The position numbers were made by a program, and so were the translations under genes. This document shows, one piece after another, positions 24,197 through 34,638 of a stretch of 64,000 nt of DNA; position 1 is the stretch's first letter; each line of letters starts with the position of its first letter. Under the pieces are notes generated by a model, which made no database searches, was not told where the DNA came from, and saw only the letters and a program-made list of their open reading frames with translations. Source of the DNA: Phytophthora colocasiae (lineage: Eukaryota; Oomycota; Peronosporomycetes; Peronosporales; Peronosporaceae); assembly GCA_018806915.1 (NCBI GenBank), contig JAGKQI010000093.1, forward strand, positions 930,001-994,000, written 5' to 3'.

Positions 24197-24528
24197 TGTT
24201 GGAATTCGTATTGATCTGGCCTAAAACAGTAAGGAGCTGTTGCTAGCGGTAAAAGGACCAGCGACAGCGGAGAGAAGACCAGCAGCAGCGGAACCAGCAG
24301 CAGTGTGTCCAGCGGGAGCGGCAACTAGGACGTTGGGGAAGCTACGGGTGAGAACGCTGGAGAAGATGAAGCACAGGCCGTACATGTAGCACCTGAAGGA
24401 ACGAGCTGAGCTCGTTGAGATTGCTAGCAGAACAGAGAGGAACAAGGCTAACAATCAATCTATCAGTCTTTCATTTCCTTTGAGGTGCACAAGTCAAACT
24501 ACTGGCCTAACCGATCCACTTCCCAACA
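24197..24528 (+). repeat. Copia LTR 3
   Basis: 332 bp, preceded by the polypurine-like GAGAAGGGTG and followed by target copy CTATC in the interrupted host exon. Confidence 0.95.
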
Positions 24529-24577
24529 CTATCCCCGTGAGGACGTCCAGCAGCTCCGCCTCCGAGAAGAGAGCCAT
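24529..24577 (-). pseudogene. Start exon of the interrupted bZIP-like copy 1
   Basis: ATG at 24577 begins MALFSEAELLDVLTGI, matching the paralogue's LPGFTESELLDLLATLD. The frame resumes across the Copia array at 13665, after the duplicated target CTATC, with DANSTKDSVPGPSVNVV, again like the paralogue (WDPSVNVI). Removing the array and one target copy therefore restores a continuous first exon. The promoter would lie in 24578-24879. Confidence 0.8.
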
Positions 24578-24879
24578 TTTCTGTAGCATTAACGATTGTG
24601 GCGCAGTCTCCCTTTAGTAATCGATACCGAAAATTAAGGGATTATCAAGTTGAAGTGCTTGATTGCCCAACGAATATTGTCAATTCCGGCCAAAAATTTG
24701 CCGAATTAGGTCTAGATACCTGGGTGGAGACTTTCTCATCTCCACGATTCTATCTACCTACGTCCGCACGAAGGGCTCTATCCGTCCAGCAACCTTCAGC
24801 AATTCGGCTCGGTTGCGGGGGAGCACCACTCCTTTGCATTCCTTACCCAAAAACACTGAGAGCTGTGCCCAACCAACTA

Positions 24880-26433
24880 TCAGCACAAAACAGAGTTTGC
24901 TCGATTGCTTGTCGGTTCGATCAAAGAACGGAAATTTTGATACGAATTGTTAAGCGACGCCAACATACCATCGAAAATGTAGACCACCGTGCGCTTGTAG
25001 TTTTCGAGAACAACTTCTGTTGTTGTGCCAATTGATCTGTCCGAGTTGGCGTCGTCCGGGATGATCGGATTCAGAATTGCACACCTCTGGAATATCGTCG
25101 CGTTTGCAGGGTCTCCCTCTGCAGGTTCGAAGACGCACCTGCATTACACCCCCATGTTAGCCCTAAATGAGACAGTGATTGAAACCAAGAGCAAGTATAA
25201 AAACGAACCATCCTTTTGGCTGAATACGTGTCTTGGAGGCGCCTTGGTGCACGTCCCCTTCGCACTCCCAAATGATCGTCAGCTTATCCGCCTCAACGTA
25301 TTGCCGAACGGCAATGTTCCCCAGCAATTGCATGGGACCTATTGCATTGTCCAATTTGCACTGACCAAACATTTCGTCTCCCTGGTTTTGAATCGTCTGA
25401 AACAAGTAAACACAGTTAGCGAGACTCACACACAACACAGGTAAATGAACTTCGTACCAACTGGAAGTCTTCGTTCCCATTTGTTCCAGTTAGGATTTTC
25501 CACGCTTGGTCTCGTATTTTCTCGAAGCTGAAGGGCACAAGCTTGTTTTCCATGACTTGAAGACACATCTGAAGACCGTCATCGCTGTCTTTTTCGATCT
25601 CAATCTTTACGTTCTTGTTTCCCTCTAGGCTCGGGCTTGAACCAGTCGTTTGGGTTAGCATTCTGTCCACCCCAGTGCTGTACAATGCAGACAAGTTGCG
25701 AAACAGGTCTTGATACAGATCCTTGGATTGACTTGGAGCCAATACTCTTTCTTTGATTGTTGGGAATACATCATTTTGCTACATTTTCAACACCAGAGAA
25801 CATGTTAGACAGTAATACAACAACGGATAACACAATGAGTACGTACGCTCAAAAGCGGAGTCTTTACCAGCGATCGCTGCAAGGCTTTGAACGCTGCCAT
25901 TTGTTCACGAACTAGATCTCGAAGCCTAGCATTTTCCATGGCAGATTTCTGTCGTTGCTCCAGCAATTGGGCAGATACGCACTTCCAAAAGGAATTGGGA
26001 TCGCCAGTGTCGTATTGATTGTGTGCTTCGCTGATCTCTTTCAGTTTCTTCTCCAGCTTCACCGCAACTGCTCGAAGGTGTGTTTGCGAGTCTTCCGGCA
26101 GCGTTTTGGCCGATGCGTTGCCTCGTGGGTCAGTGCTCGTTTAGCCCCAACATTGCTCGGACTGCAAGATGGCATTGTGCCGGCGGATTTATCAGGCGAA
26201 ATATCGGGTTTGTTCGGCGTAATTGACTTTGAGAAGCTCTCCAACGTGAACACGCCCCCCAAAATGACATTGACAGAAGGGTCCCACACGCTTGCCCCCT
26301 CAGTACTGTTCACCTCGTCGTCCAGCGTCGCTAACAGGTCTAGCAGTTCGCTTTCTGTAAAACCCGGCAAGGCCATCGTCTGCGGTTCATTCGAGGCTAT
26401 TGTAGAAATGTCAATGTAGTTTGGAAATTCCAT
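24880..26433 (-). pseudogene. Coiled-coil/bZIP-like regulator, copy 2, with a frame break in the basic region
   Basis: Starts at the ATG at 26433 (MEFPNYIDIS) and ends at a TGA near 24880 (LIEPTSNRANSVLC). Exons are about 26433-25850, 25782-25470, 25395-25215 and 25140-24880. The order is an acidic N-terminus, basic stretch RPKRCRKTRKH, coiled coil LRAVAVKLEKKL, ENARLRDLVREQM, then a C-terminal START-like half (SKDLYQDLFRNL, NIAVRQYVEADKL, CVFEPAEGDPANATIF). Compared with copy 1, about ten bases are missing between RKTRKH and LRAVA (near 26090), so the basic region and coiled coil lie in different frames. It is therefore damaged, or an assembly error removes an intact bZIP-like factor. The stretch 24578-24879 upstream of copy 1 shows nothing else. 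Confidence 0.7.
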
Positions 26434-26801
26434 CTTGGAGTGCTTCTCAGGTCGCGTTACTACATGTAGCGTGTGGATTACTCTCGTCTCGTGCGTGACT
26501 TGCGTCGATCACATTTCCATCTCAGAATCTGACACTCGGACATACTCCGTCGTTGCCCCCAGAGGTCGTAGATATAAAAATATTTACCCCACGCAACATC
26601 ACCTGGAAGTTTTTCTTGAACTGCTTGAACATCCAGGTTGTCCTCCAGTCCTGTACCGCTGAACTGGTACATTTTGTATTCCCCCCATTTTTATTCCTGC
26701 TGTTCTCAATACACTTGGACTTTGTATACTGGTCCCTTCGTCGGAGCCTGACACGCGCACAAAATTCACTCACTCACCGACCAACCTCCGAAGCTGCCGC
26801 T

Positions 26802-29672
26802 ATGAGCATGCTGAACCGCTTCTCGAGCGCCGTACAGACAGCCGTGTCCGGTGCAGCATCAGCTGCTGTCTCGGGCGCGCAGAACCTGCAGGGAATGCTG
26901 AGTGAGGAGTACCTGAAGCACTACGAGACGCCCAAGGACTGTACGGCCTCAGGCGGTCACGAACTCTCGTGGAAGATCTTCCCGGCCGTGCACCGCAAGA
27001 CCAACCACGAATACAGCGTGTTTCTCTTCGACAAGGAAGACCTCAAGAGACTCAAGAGCAAAGAGGCTCAGGACCGCGTGCTGGAGATCCTCCGACAGGA
27101 AATGAAGACGTTGCGAGTGCTGCGTCACCCGCACGTACTCAAGGTCGAGGAGGTCTTTGAAGAAAGCCGTCGCTCGCTGTGCTTCGTTACAGAGCGTGTC
27201 ACGTGCTCACTAGCCAATGCATGCAAGAACTTTAATAATATTGCCAACGTCACGCCCGAAGTACTGGAGATCGGTCTTACGGAGTTCGAGCTCGCCTGTG
27301 GACTAATGCACGTGGGAGAGGCGCTCAGTTTCCTGCATCGTGAAGGACGCCGTGTTCACCTCAGTCTGGGTCCGCACAGTATCTTCATTACGCCTAAGGG
27401 CGAATGGAAGCTCGGCGGTATGGGCTTCTGCAGAGTTGTGGAGCCTGGACAGACCTCGCGCAGTGAATACTATAGTTTTGACTCTTCCACGGGCTCTAGG
27501 AATCCGGCCACAGGAGCAATCGAAGGAAGTTGGGAGCCTCCGCTTGAGTACTGCGCCCCTGAATTGGTGACGGAGCCTCGTCAGTTTGATTCAAAAGCCG
27601 ATATGTTCTCGCTCGGTCTGCTAGTGTATGAATTGTTCGTACCACCTCGTGCGGACGGCGGGCGCAACCCTGTGCTGGATGTGCATGATGGCAACAAGAT
27701 GACTCATGGGTACAAGGTACAGTCATTGCACCCGATCTCGTTCCCGACTTCCGTACCGACGGCACTGCAGAACACGATCCGTTCGTTGCTTTCATTGGAA
27801 CCTGTGAAGCGTCCGGAAGCCCGTGCATTCCTTGCGTCGCCGTTCTTCGATTCAGGCCCGATTAAGACGCTGCGTACGCTGCAAAGTCTGGTGGAGCAGG
27901 AACCGGCAGCACAGGCGAAGTTCCTGACGACTCTTCCTGACGCTATTGAAGCTTTCTCACCACGTGTGTTGCGTGATATGGTCCTCCCGGGCCTCCAGTC
28001 CGTTGTGATCAACAAGGCCGTGGCTCCGTTCGTGATCACGCCACTACTGAAGATTGTCGCCAAAGTGGATAAGCAGACATTTTCGTATTCTATCGCGCCC
28101 ATGATGGTCCCACTGCTAGCCATTTCAGAGCCTGTGCAATGCATGCTCATGTTCGTTTCGGAATTGGAGACGCTTATCCCCAAAGCAGAGGAGGGCTACA
28201 TTCGCGACCACATTGTACCCATGTTGTGCCGTGCTCTTGACAGCACAGTTCCCGAAATTCTGGACACAGTGCTCAACAAAATTGTGGACCAAGCCAGCTT
28301 ATTTGAGTACCGCATTCTCAAGCAAGTGATTTTGCCGCGTGTCAACAAGCTCATTTTGACCCCGCCCCAGCCGTCAGTGAGAATAAACGCGTTGCTCTGG
28401 CTGGCGAAGTCGTTCCATGTGTTTGACAAGGATCTTCTGATTGAGAGTGTGTTGCCCACTCTTCAGCAGACCCTTCATGAAGACAAGACCCCTGCCGCAT
28501 GCATGTGCATTCTTGGATGCTACGATAACCTTGGCAAGCATCTGGGCCCAGAGTTCACGGCGAAACTAATTATTCCTGCGGTGGCTCCACTGTTGTGGGA
28601 GCAAACACTAAACAACTCTCAGTTTGACATGGTGTGCGAGAAAATTCAGGACATGCTCAAGGCGGTAATTAGCGACCGCGACAAATCGTTCACATCTCAG
28701 AGCTCCGTCAGCTCGGTGACAACAGGCATTACTGCTGCGTCGGGTATGTCTGATGCTGTCCGCGCTGTGGAAGCTTCGAAGGAGCGAGAATCAGGTGTGG
28801 CTGCTGCTAACAAGCTTCTCTCAGAAGAATACGTTCCGAAGAAGAAACCGGAACCGGAAACTAGCCAAAATCATAGACCTGAGCGATACTCGGACGATCC
28901 GTTCTATCTGGGCAATTCGAGCTCATCGACTAGCAGCAGGACACAAAGTACTAGGACGGAGGAACGGCGTGACTCAGCTGGCCATCGTGAAACCGCAGCT
29001 GAACGAGCTGAATCATTTTCGGCACGCCGCCGAGCAGGGAAAAAGGGGAGTGCGCGATCTAATCGTCGTGCAGGAAAGAAGGACGATGGAAATGCTGATT
29101 TGCTTGGCATGGGTGCGAGTGCTTCCAAGGTGCGTACAGAATTCCTGTTGCCGGCGTTGGCCTACTTACTGATACACTTATTGATTGTTATGTTATTTCA
29201 GTCGCCTACCACTTCTAGCGATCTTCTCGACACTGGTAGTCTTCTTACAGCGTTGCCTGCTGCTCCGGCTCCGGGCTCGAGCGGTGGTGGTAATGCCATG
29301 TTTAATGGAATGAGCATGGGCACGAGTGGTGGCGTTCAGTCTGGCGCTCCGACATACACCAGCCAAAACACAATGGGGATGCAGGCTAACCCAATGGGCC
29401 AGCAGCAAGGTATGGTGCCATACGGTCAGAACATGGGCAACGGAATGATAAACCAGCAGCAGCAGCAGCAGCAGTACAACCCAGGGATGATGCAGATGGC
29501 TCCTTACGGAATGCAGCAGCAAGCGCCTCTCAGCGGTGGAGGCTACGGCCAAAACAACATGGGGCTAGCAGGTCCTGGACAAATGCTGCAGATTCAAGCA
29601 TCCGGTTACGATCCGTACGCAGCACAGCAGCAGCAAGGTGGAGACAAGTTTAGCGCTTTCGACGGGTTGTAG
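26802..29672 (+). CDS. SCYL2: SCY1-like pseudokinase (SCYL2/CVAK104 type)
   Basis: A catalytically weak kinase-like protein; animal and plant relatives act with clathrin at the trans-Golgi and endosomes. Start ATG at 26802 (MSMLNRFSSAVQTAVSG); there is no ATG in frame upstream. The kinase-like domain spans about residues 35-330: ERVTCSLANACKN, HREGRRVHLSLGPHSIFI in place of the catalytic HRD loop, WKLGGMGFCR in place of DFG, and YCAPELV. HEAT-like repeats follow to about 620 (LPRVNKLILTPPQPSVRINA). The tail is charged, then Gly/Gln/Met-rich with a poly-Gln run and SDLLDTG, suited to adaptor or clathrin contacts. The hydrophobic stretch coded at 29130-29201 is best read as an in-frame 72-bp intron (GTGCGT...TTTCAG). 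Splicing gives 932 residues instead of 956. Confidence 0.9.
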   Translation: MSMLNRFSSAVQTAVSGAASAAVSGAQNLQGMLSEEYLKHYETPKDCTASGGHELSWKIFPAVHRKTNHEYSVFLFDKEDLKRLKSKEAQDRVLEILRQEMKTLRVLRHPHVLKVEEVFEESRRSLCFVTERVTCSLANACKNFNNIANVTPEVLEIGLTEFELACGLMHVGEALSFLHREGRRVHLSLGPHSIFITPKGEWKLGGMGFCRVVEPGQTSRSEYYSFDSSTGSRNPATGAIEGSWEPPLEYCAPELVTEPRQFDSKADMFSLGLLVYELFVPPRADGGRNPVLDVHDGNKMTHGYKVQSLHPISFPTSVPTALQNTIRSLLSLEPVKRPEARAFLASPFFDSGPIKTLRTLQSLVEQEPAAQAKFLTTLPDAIEAFSPRVLRDMVLPGLQSVVINKAVAPFVITPLLKIVAKVDKQTFSYSIAPMMVPLLAISEPVQCMLMFVSELETLIPKAEEGYIRDHIVPMLCRALDSTVPEILDTVLNKIVDQASLFEYRILKQVILPRVNKLILTPPQPSVRINALLWLAKSFHVFDKDLLIESVLPTLQQTLHEDKTPAACMCILGCYDNLGKHLGPEFTAKLIIPAVAPLLWEQTLNNSQFDMVCEKIQDMLKAVISDRDKSFTSQSSVSSVTTGITAASGMSDAVRAVEASKERESGVAAANKLLSEEYVPKKKPEPETSQNHRPERYSDDPFYLGNSSSSTSSRTQSTRTEERRDSAGHRETAAERAESFSARRRAGKKGSARSNRRAGKKDDGNADLLGMGASASKVRTEFLLPALAYLLIHLLIVMLFQSPTTSSDLLDTGSLLTALPAAPAPGSSGGGNAMFNGMSMGTSGGVQSGAPTYTSQNTMGMQANPMGQQQGMVPYGQNMGNGMINQQQQQQQYNPGMMQMAPYGMQQQAPLSGGGYGQNNMGLAGPGQMLQIQASGYDPYAAQQQQGGDKFSAFDGL

Positions 29673-29912
29673 GCAGCATTTTGGCTCTCTTTCATGTTCG
29701 TAGACGTTGCAAATGACCAAACTGTTCCTCCAACTCCATCTACATTTTTCCTTCACTTCACCTCTAAAAACGTCACATTATCAAGCACACACTAAAGACC
29801 ATAAAGATGGTGAAATTTCCTCAAACGTTTCCATTGTTAGTTAGAAACAAGTAAGCGTCTGCTATTGTTTTCAAGGGTGCGAACCAAGAATGCAAATGAA
29901 GCAGCCAACAAC

Positions 29913-31193
29913 TTAGAGAGTGGCGCCGAACTTGGCAAGCGTGGGCTTGAGCTCCGAGTTCTCGGCGAACACCTTGGCCTCGGCCTCGGCAAGACGCTTC
30001 TGCTGGGCAACCTTTTTCTTGTAGAAGGCGTCCGACTTGAGCACACGCTTGGCCTCGAGGCGCTTGACCAGCTCGGCGTGACGCCAGCCGACCTCCGAGG
30101 CGAGGTCGCCAAGGACGGTGTAGCGGCGGTTGGCCTTCAGGCGCAGCACACGCAGAGCAGCAGGGATGACCATGCGCTTCTGTTTGTCGTACGGCGACGG
30201 GATACCATCGAACGTCTATAATCAACAAGCATTAGTCTACAATCACAACAGCATTATCAACAAGGCAACAGCTTCGTACCTTAAGACGCTGCAGGGCGGC
30301 GGCACCACGGGCCGTCTTGTGCGGCAGCATGCCACGGATCGTGCGCCACAGCATGCGCGAAGGAGCACGGTAGTGGATGGGGCCCTTCTTGGGGTTGGTG
30401 GCCGTACGCTTGTTCAAGAACTGGAAGTACTTGACTTTGTTGCGCACGTCTGTTGTATTTGTGGAAACAAGAGCAGATCACATCAGTAATCTGTTCTCAA
30501 GACCACACAGCCAGACGGCATGACACACCGCTGGTTCACCACAACGACATCCAGAGATGCCGTGCAGTTCCACAGGGTGTCTGCACGCAGCGACTTTTGC
30601 ATGTTTGGGGGAAGTTTGCTCCGATTGCATCCGATGATTCCTTGTCTGCGGCGACTCTCGCTTGTATCTTTCTGTTGAGTTTCCACTCAACGCTCTAAAC
30701 GAATCCTGACTCGAAACGTTCCACATCTTCACGCTCCACCTTGCAGCAAAATCCAACGTGGAACGCATCGACGCAGTAGTCGAAGATCCAGAAACAAGTC
30801 TCGAACGACACGAGAGTTGCCGCAGACGGCATGCGGAACTTCAAACACTCTCGATATTCAACTCCCTGCCACACTCAAATAATCTCTACGAAGCGAGACA
30901 CTCTGCTTTACCACTCGACACACCAGGGATAGTGAACACGCACACTGGAACCCATAGGCAGAGTACTGCTGGGCAAGTATGCCTAAATTCAATTGTCCAC
31001 TGGTATCTGTCTGTGTCTAGGTAATAATACATTAACATCAGGGGAAATACTTACGCGAGCCGGAGATCTCAAGCTGCTCGCAACGCACAGCAACGACGTG
31101 CTGGCCCTGCAGGAGCTCCTTGGCAATCAGGGAGGCCAGACGGCCCACCAGGTGGCCGCGGCAGTCGACGACGATCGGCTTCTCAAACACCAT
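29913..31193 (-). CDS. RPL13A: 60S ribosomal protein L13a (uL13)
   Basis: Structural protein of the large ribosomal subunit. Three exons on the minus strand: 31193-31055, 30449-30280 and 30215-29913. All are bounded by GT-AG and sum to 612 nt, giving 203 residues, the usual length in animals. The start reads [20 protein letters not shown], the typical uL13 N-terminus. Exon 2 has [14 protein letters not shown] and [15 protein letters not shown]; exon 3 has [17 protein letters not shown] and a Lys/Ala-rich C-terminal helix. Intron 1 is unusually long here (605 bp, 31054-30450); I searched it for box C/D snoRNA motifs and found none convincing. The pyrimidine-rich CTCCATTTCCTCTTTC upstream of the ATG (31235-31220) fits an oomycete initiator-type start region. 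Confidence 0.95.
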
Positions 31194-31390
31194 TTTACTT
31201 CGAGGTTTCACCGGGGAAGAAAGAGGAAATGGAGCCTATGCGCATGAGCAGCTCCGAGCCATTCGCGGCCATCCGCTGTCTCTAGCCAATCAGTGACTCG
31301 CTACGAATTTTAGCAAATCAAACATTGCTTATGTACACCACATATTTGAAATACGTACCGATATTTTGGTACAAAAATTGGACTGCAATA
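31194..31390. promoter_or_regulatory. Divergent promoter between RPL13A and the cyclophilin gene
   Basis: 197 bp separate the two start codons. It holds an initiator-like pyrimidine tract on the RPL13A side (complement of 31220-31235) and a CCAAT box at 31286-31290. Shared control is inferred from the short spacing only. Confidence 0.45.
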
Positions 31391-33122
31391 ATGGAGCTGC
31401 CGAGACATCCGCTGCGGCTATTTGACGTGAGTTCTCGCGCCGTTAATGGAGGGAACTGGGCTGCAATGTATTCTGACCACGTAATTGTTGCTACTGTGCT
31501 TGGTTTTGGTACTTGGTAGTGGGGAAATGCTGAAGTGGTGACGGAGCCTGAGGGCGTGGCCAAAGCGACCGCATTCAAGAAAAAGTCGCTTACGAAGTGG
31601 CAAGAAGCCAAGGAACTGCGGGACGACCCGGTATTGAACGATTTGGAAAGAGCTTCACAGGAGGCGAAGCGGAAGCTCAGCTCATCAGGTGGTTCGAGTC
31701 TGAGCAGCTCCATTGGTCCGGATTTCGAGTCACAGAAGGCGTTTCGACAGCGCTCTCAGCAGTCGTGGCATAAGCAGCACAAGGAACTGGTGGATGAAGC
31801 TGTAATTATTGGTGAGGGGAGAGCTTCACCTGCGAGTGGAAGAGACGGCAACTCTACAGCCAGTCTTAGTGAAAAGCTGCTCCAAAAAGGTTACGGACTG
31901 GGATCGATCCAAACACAACCGGGAGTTGCTGAGTCGAAAGCTCCCACTTGGAGTTTTGGAGGTGTATCGCAGTCAAGCACTCCCGCTTGGAGCTTTGGCA
32001 GCGCAGCGAAGTCTAGTTGGAGTTTTGGGAGTGCTGTGAAAAGTGAGAACGCTTCGCCATCTCCAGGATCTCAGACTGCAGCGCAATCTAGTGCTACAAC
32101 GTGGAGTTTTGGGAGTGCAGCACAGTCGAGTACTTCCATAGCGAGCTCTGGAAGTATAGCGAAGGATGAGGGGTTTTCGCCTCCTCAAGGATCTCAGGAT
32201 GCTTTCAGAGATCGGCTGGTAAAGTTCTACACCAAGTACAATCCTGGCAAACTTGATGCAATTGATCGCACGTTGGCGACCTATAGTGGCCGTGAAGAAG
32301 AGTTGTTTGAGAAACTTCACGATCGATATGTAGCAGATGCTGGACTGAGTCTGCAGGAACGCAAGAAAAGGTTCATCACGAAAGACACCGACCCGACCGT
32401 ATACATGGACATCTCCATCGCTGGGAACCCAGCGGGCAGAATAGTCATGCGACTACTGAAGGATGAAATCCCGCTTGCTTCCGAGAACTTCCGTTGTTTG
32501 TGCACTGGAGAAAAGGTGTGATTTGGGTGTAGTAATTTTTTTTGCTTGGTTGATATCTCACATTTGTATGTTCATAGGGCGGAATCCTCACGTTCAAGGG
32601 CTGCAAATTTCACCGCATTATTAAAAATTTTGTTGTTCAAGGCGGAGGTAAGAAGCTGGTATATATGAAGTGCATGTGGCTGGTGGTGTCAGTGCTGACT
32701 TGTGCTTTGCGAAGATTTCACCACTGGTGACGGTACGGGTGGCCAAAGCATTTACCGCGGCACTCCACACGGGGATCTTTGGGGAAACTTCAAGGACGAG
32801 AAGTTTCTCAATCATGACGATGTTGGGTTGCTCTCGATGGCCAACGCGGGCAAGAACACAAATGGTTCACAGGTACGTTGTTTTCGTGGTCGACCGGCTA
32901 TCCTTGGTGCCGGACTAATGAAAAATATGTTGTTCTGGTTTGTAGTTCTTCATAACGACAAAGGCCGGTCTAAAAAATCTAGACGGAAAGCATGTTGTGT
33001 TCGGTGAAGTCATCGAAGGACTTGACGTCGTAGACGCTATGCAAAATGTGAAGGTGAGTCAGGGTAATAACCGCCCCCTTCCTGAGAATGAAGTCGCTGT
33101 TGTGGCTTGTGGAGAGCTTTAG
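31391..33122 (+). CDS. Cyclophilin-type peptidyl-prolyl isomerase with FG-repeat N-terminus
   Basis: Five exons by GT-AG: 31391-31426, 31520-32515, 32578-32647, 32715-32872 and 32946-33122, giving 478 residues. It starts [12 protein letters not shown]. Residues 13-120 are charged. About residues 155-230 hold at least five WSFG/SFG motifs in a Ser-rich stretch, like nucleoporin FG repeats. A short helical motif follows ([20 protein letters not shown]). From about 304 to the end is a cyclophilin domain ([57 protein letters not shown], ending ACGEL). The catalytic Arg is present. The Met next to it is Val, and the Trp linked to cyclosporin binding is Asn (LKNLDG), so drug binding may be weak. 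FG repeats with a cyclophilin recall RanBP2; a nuclear-pore role is inference. Confidence 0.88.
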
Positions 33123-33195
33123 ACCGAATACTGTACCTCATATGAAGTACTTCAAGTACTTCAGTACACAACTTGTGAATCGAAAGTTCTGCCAG

Positions 33196-34416
33196 CTAGA
33201 AGAAAAGTAAATGTGCTAGGTCCTTCTTCACAACAATTTTGTGCTTCCCACTTCCACCTCCAGGTGGATTGCGGCCTGTATCATTGACAAGTGTACCGCC
33301 TACTCGAACTCGAGCTTTGTGAACACCACTGGAGAGTTCTGCGCGCTTCGCAGAGGATGACCGAACCGATACAGACGATGGTTGGCGGGATTTACAGTGC
33401 AAGCCTCCACCGTATGCTGAAGTTCGTACTGTTTCTTCGTCGACTTCATCATTCGTGGTGCAACCTGAAGTAGTGTTCGAAATACATGTAGTCCTCGAAC
33501 TATTCTTCCTCAAGGTGCGTTCTTTGTGAGATAATTGCTGTCCACCCTCACGCACAACTACTGGTGGAGTGCTGACGTTTGTTAAACGTCGGTCCAGTTT
33601 TTCCAGAGATTCAAGTAGGCGCTGCTCTTCGGATGTCGTTGAGGCAAATTTCTCAGGAGAACCATTGTTGGTTGCTCTAACTGTTGTTGAAGAGGTTGAG
33701 TCTTTAGCCTTCAGTTTGTTTCGGAGAGGGGATCCTGTAGAGCGTGGCTTGAGTGGCTCTGGAATCTTCATACTCTCTTGATATGGCAGTGGAGGTATAT
33801 CCTTCCCCTCGTTTGGTGAAATACGCTGACTTGCTATGGATAATGGGTCCTGTACCGTACAGTGTACGCTCTCTTGGGAGCATTTTCTATCTGCTTGGAT
33901 CTGTCGACGTTGCTGTACTAGCTTCGGTATTCGAGAGGGTCTCTCTGGTTGCGGCTTGTAGAGTTTCTGGTTGTTGCTCCCCAGCGAGCACTTTCGTGTA
34001 CGTTCCTCCCCGGAATAGGGCACTCGTTTCATCTTACGACTGGGGTGCTTAGTGTTTGCTCGAAAAGCAGGCGCCTCCACTGACATGGAAAGATCAAGGC
34101 TGTCTGTAACTCGATGTCTTTGCTTTGTTCTTCTCTCTGACTCACGCTTACGTGTCTGCAACGGAGATCGCGAAGCTGTTGTTTTATCATTGTCACTAGG
34201 CAGCGAGTCGGTACTGTTGGACTCGTATCCACTGTCAATTGACTCCCCACTCGATAGATCAGCCGGCGCCAACTCGAATCCGCTCGCAGTTTCTCGGTCG
34301 GACAGCAGCTGCTGCTCCGATACTTCCTTCCTTCTACCCTGCCACTTCATCCGCCTGGCCTCCATTGCCGCCAGCCTCGCTGTAACACGGTCTAGATCAT
34401 AGTCATCCTGCTGCAT
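33196..34416 (-). CDS. Hypothetical basic, low-complexity protein
   Basis: One exon, ATG at 34416 (MQQDDYDLDRVTARLAAMEA), 406 residues. I do not recognise a domain. The first 30 residues look helical and charged. The rest is rich in Ser, Arg, Lys and Thr (for example GESIDSGYESNSTDSLPSD, RKRESERRTKQRHRV) and probably disordered. The C-terminus is GKHKIVVKKDLAHLLFF. It is divergent to the first dihydroxyacid dehydratase, whose start lies about 220 bp away, and converges on the cyclophilin gene. Codon use and openness over 1.2 kb support a real gene; a phosphoregulated scaffold is one possibility. Confidence 0.7.
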   Translation of the reverse strand: MQQDDYDLDRVTARLAAMEARRMKWQGRRKEVSEQQLLSDRETASGFELAPADLSSGESIDSGYESNSTDSLPSDNDKTTASRSPLQTRKRESERRTKQRHRVTDSLDLSMSVEAPAFRANTKHPSRKMKRVPYSGEERTRKCSLGSNNQKLYKPQPERPSRIPKLVQQRRQIQADRKCSQESVHCTVQDPLSIASQRISPNEGKDIPPLPYQESMKIPEPLKPRSTGSPLRNKLKAKDSTSSTTVRATNNGSPEKFASTTSEEQRLLESLEKLDRRLTNVSTPPVVVREGGQQLSHKERTLRKNSSRTTCISNTTSGCTTNDEVDEETVRTSAYGGGLHCKSRQPSSVSVRSSSAKRAELSSGVHKARVRVGGTLVNDTGRNPPGGGSGKHKIVVKKDLAHLLFF

Positions 34417-34638
34417 TTTCAACAAGTGGTTTCATTTTTGGATCACTTCAACTTGTCAAACGATCGCTTTTGAGAGGTGCAGACTTTTGTTCAGTCAGCG
34501 ATGGAATATTCTTTTGGCCAATCCCAGCCTCAGTCTAAGTTTGCGCAACCAGTTGAAAGTGCACCACCAGTATCAGCTCGCTCTCATGCTGCCCTCACTC
34601 TAAGATCCGACCGCTCGCCACAGCCACACGACCGCAAG

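Larger units (their letters stand above)
13666..24528 (+). mobile_element. Tandem Ty1/Copia array: LTR-internal-LTR-internal-LTR
   Basis: Three 332-bp LTRs (13666-13997, 18925-19256, 24197-24528), each starting TGTTGG and ending CCAACA, alternate with two internal regions in the same orientation. A 5-bp duplication, CTATC (13661-13665 and 24529-24533), flanks the whole array, and none flanks the middle LTR. One insertion followed by LTR-LTR recombination or unequal exchange explains this better than two insertions. I found one difference among the LTRs (18963: T instead of C), so the array is young. Confidence 0.95.

Noticed and set aside
13666..24528. Two independent Copia insertions
   Set aside because: Only one pair of target duplications exists, at the outer edges, and the middle LTR has none.
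26553..26801. N-terminal extension of the SCY1-like protein
   Set aside because: The extension lacks an ATG and is hydrophobic, with none of the family features. The ATG at 26802 fits the family.
29130..29201. Transmembrane helix in the SCY1-like protein
   Set aside because: The hydrophobic segment coincides with a GT-AG intron, so it is probably not translated.
30450..31054. snoRNA in the long first intron of RPL13A
   Set aside because: Ribosomal protein introns often host snoRNAs, but I found no TGATGA with a matching CTGA on the gene strand.
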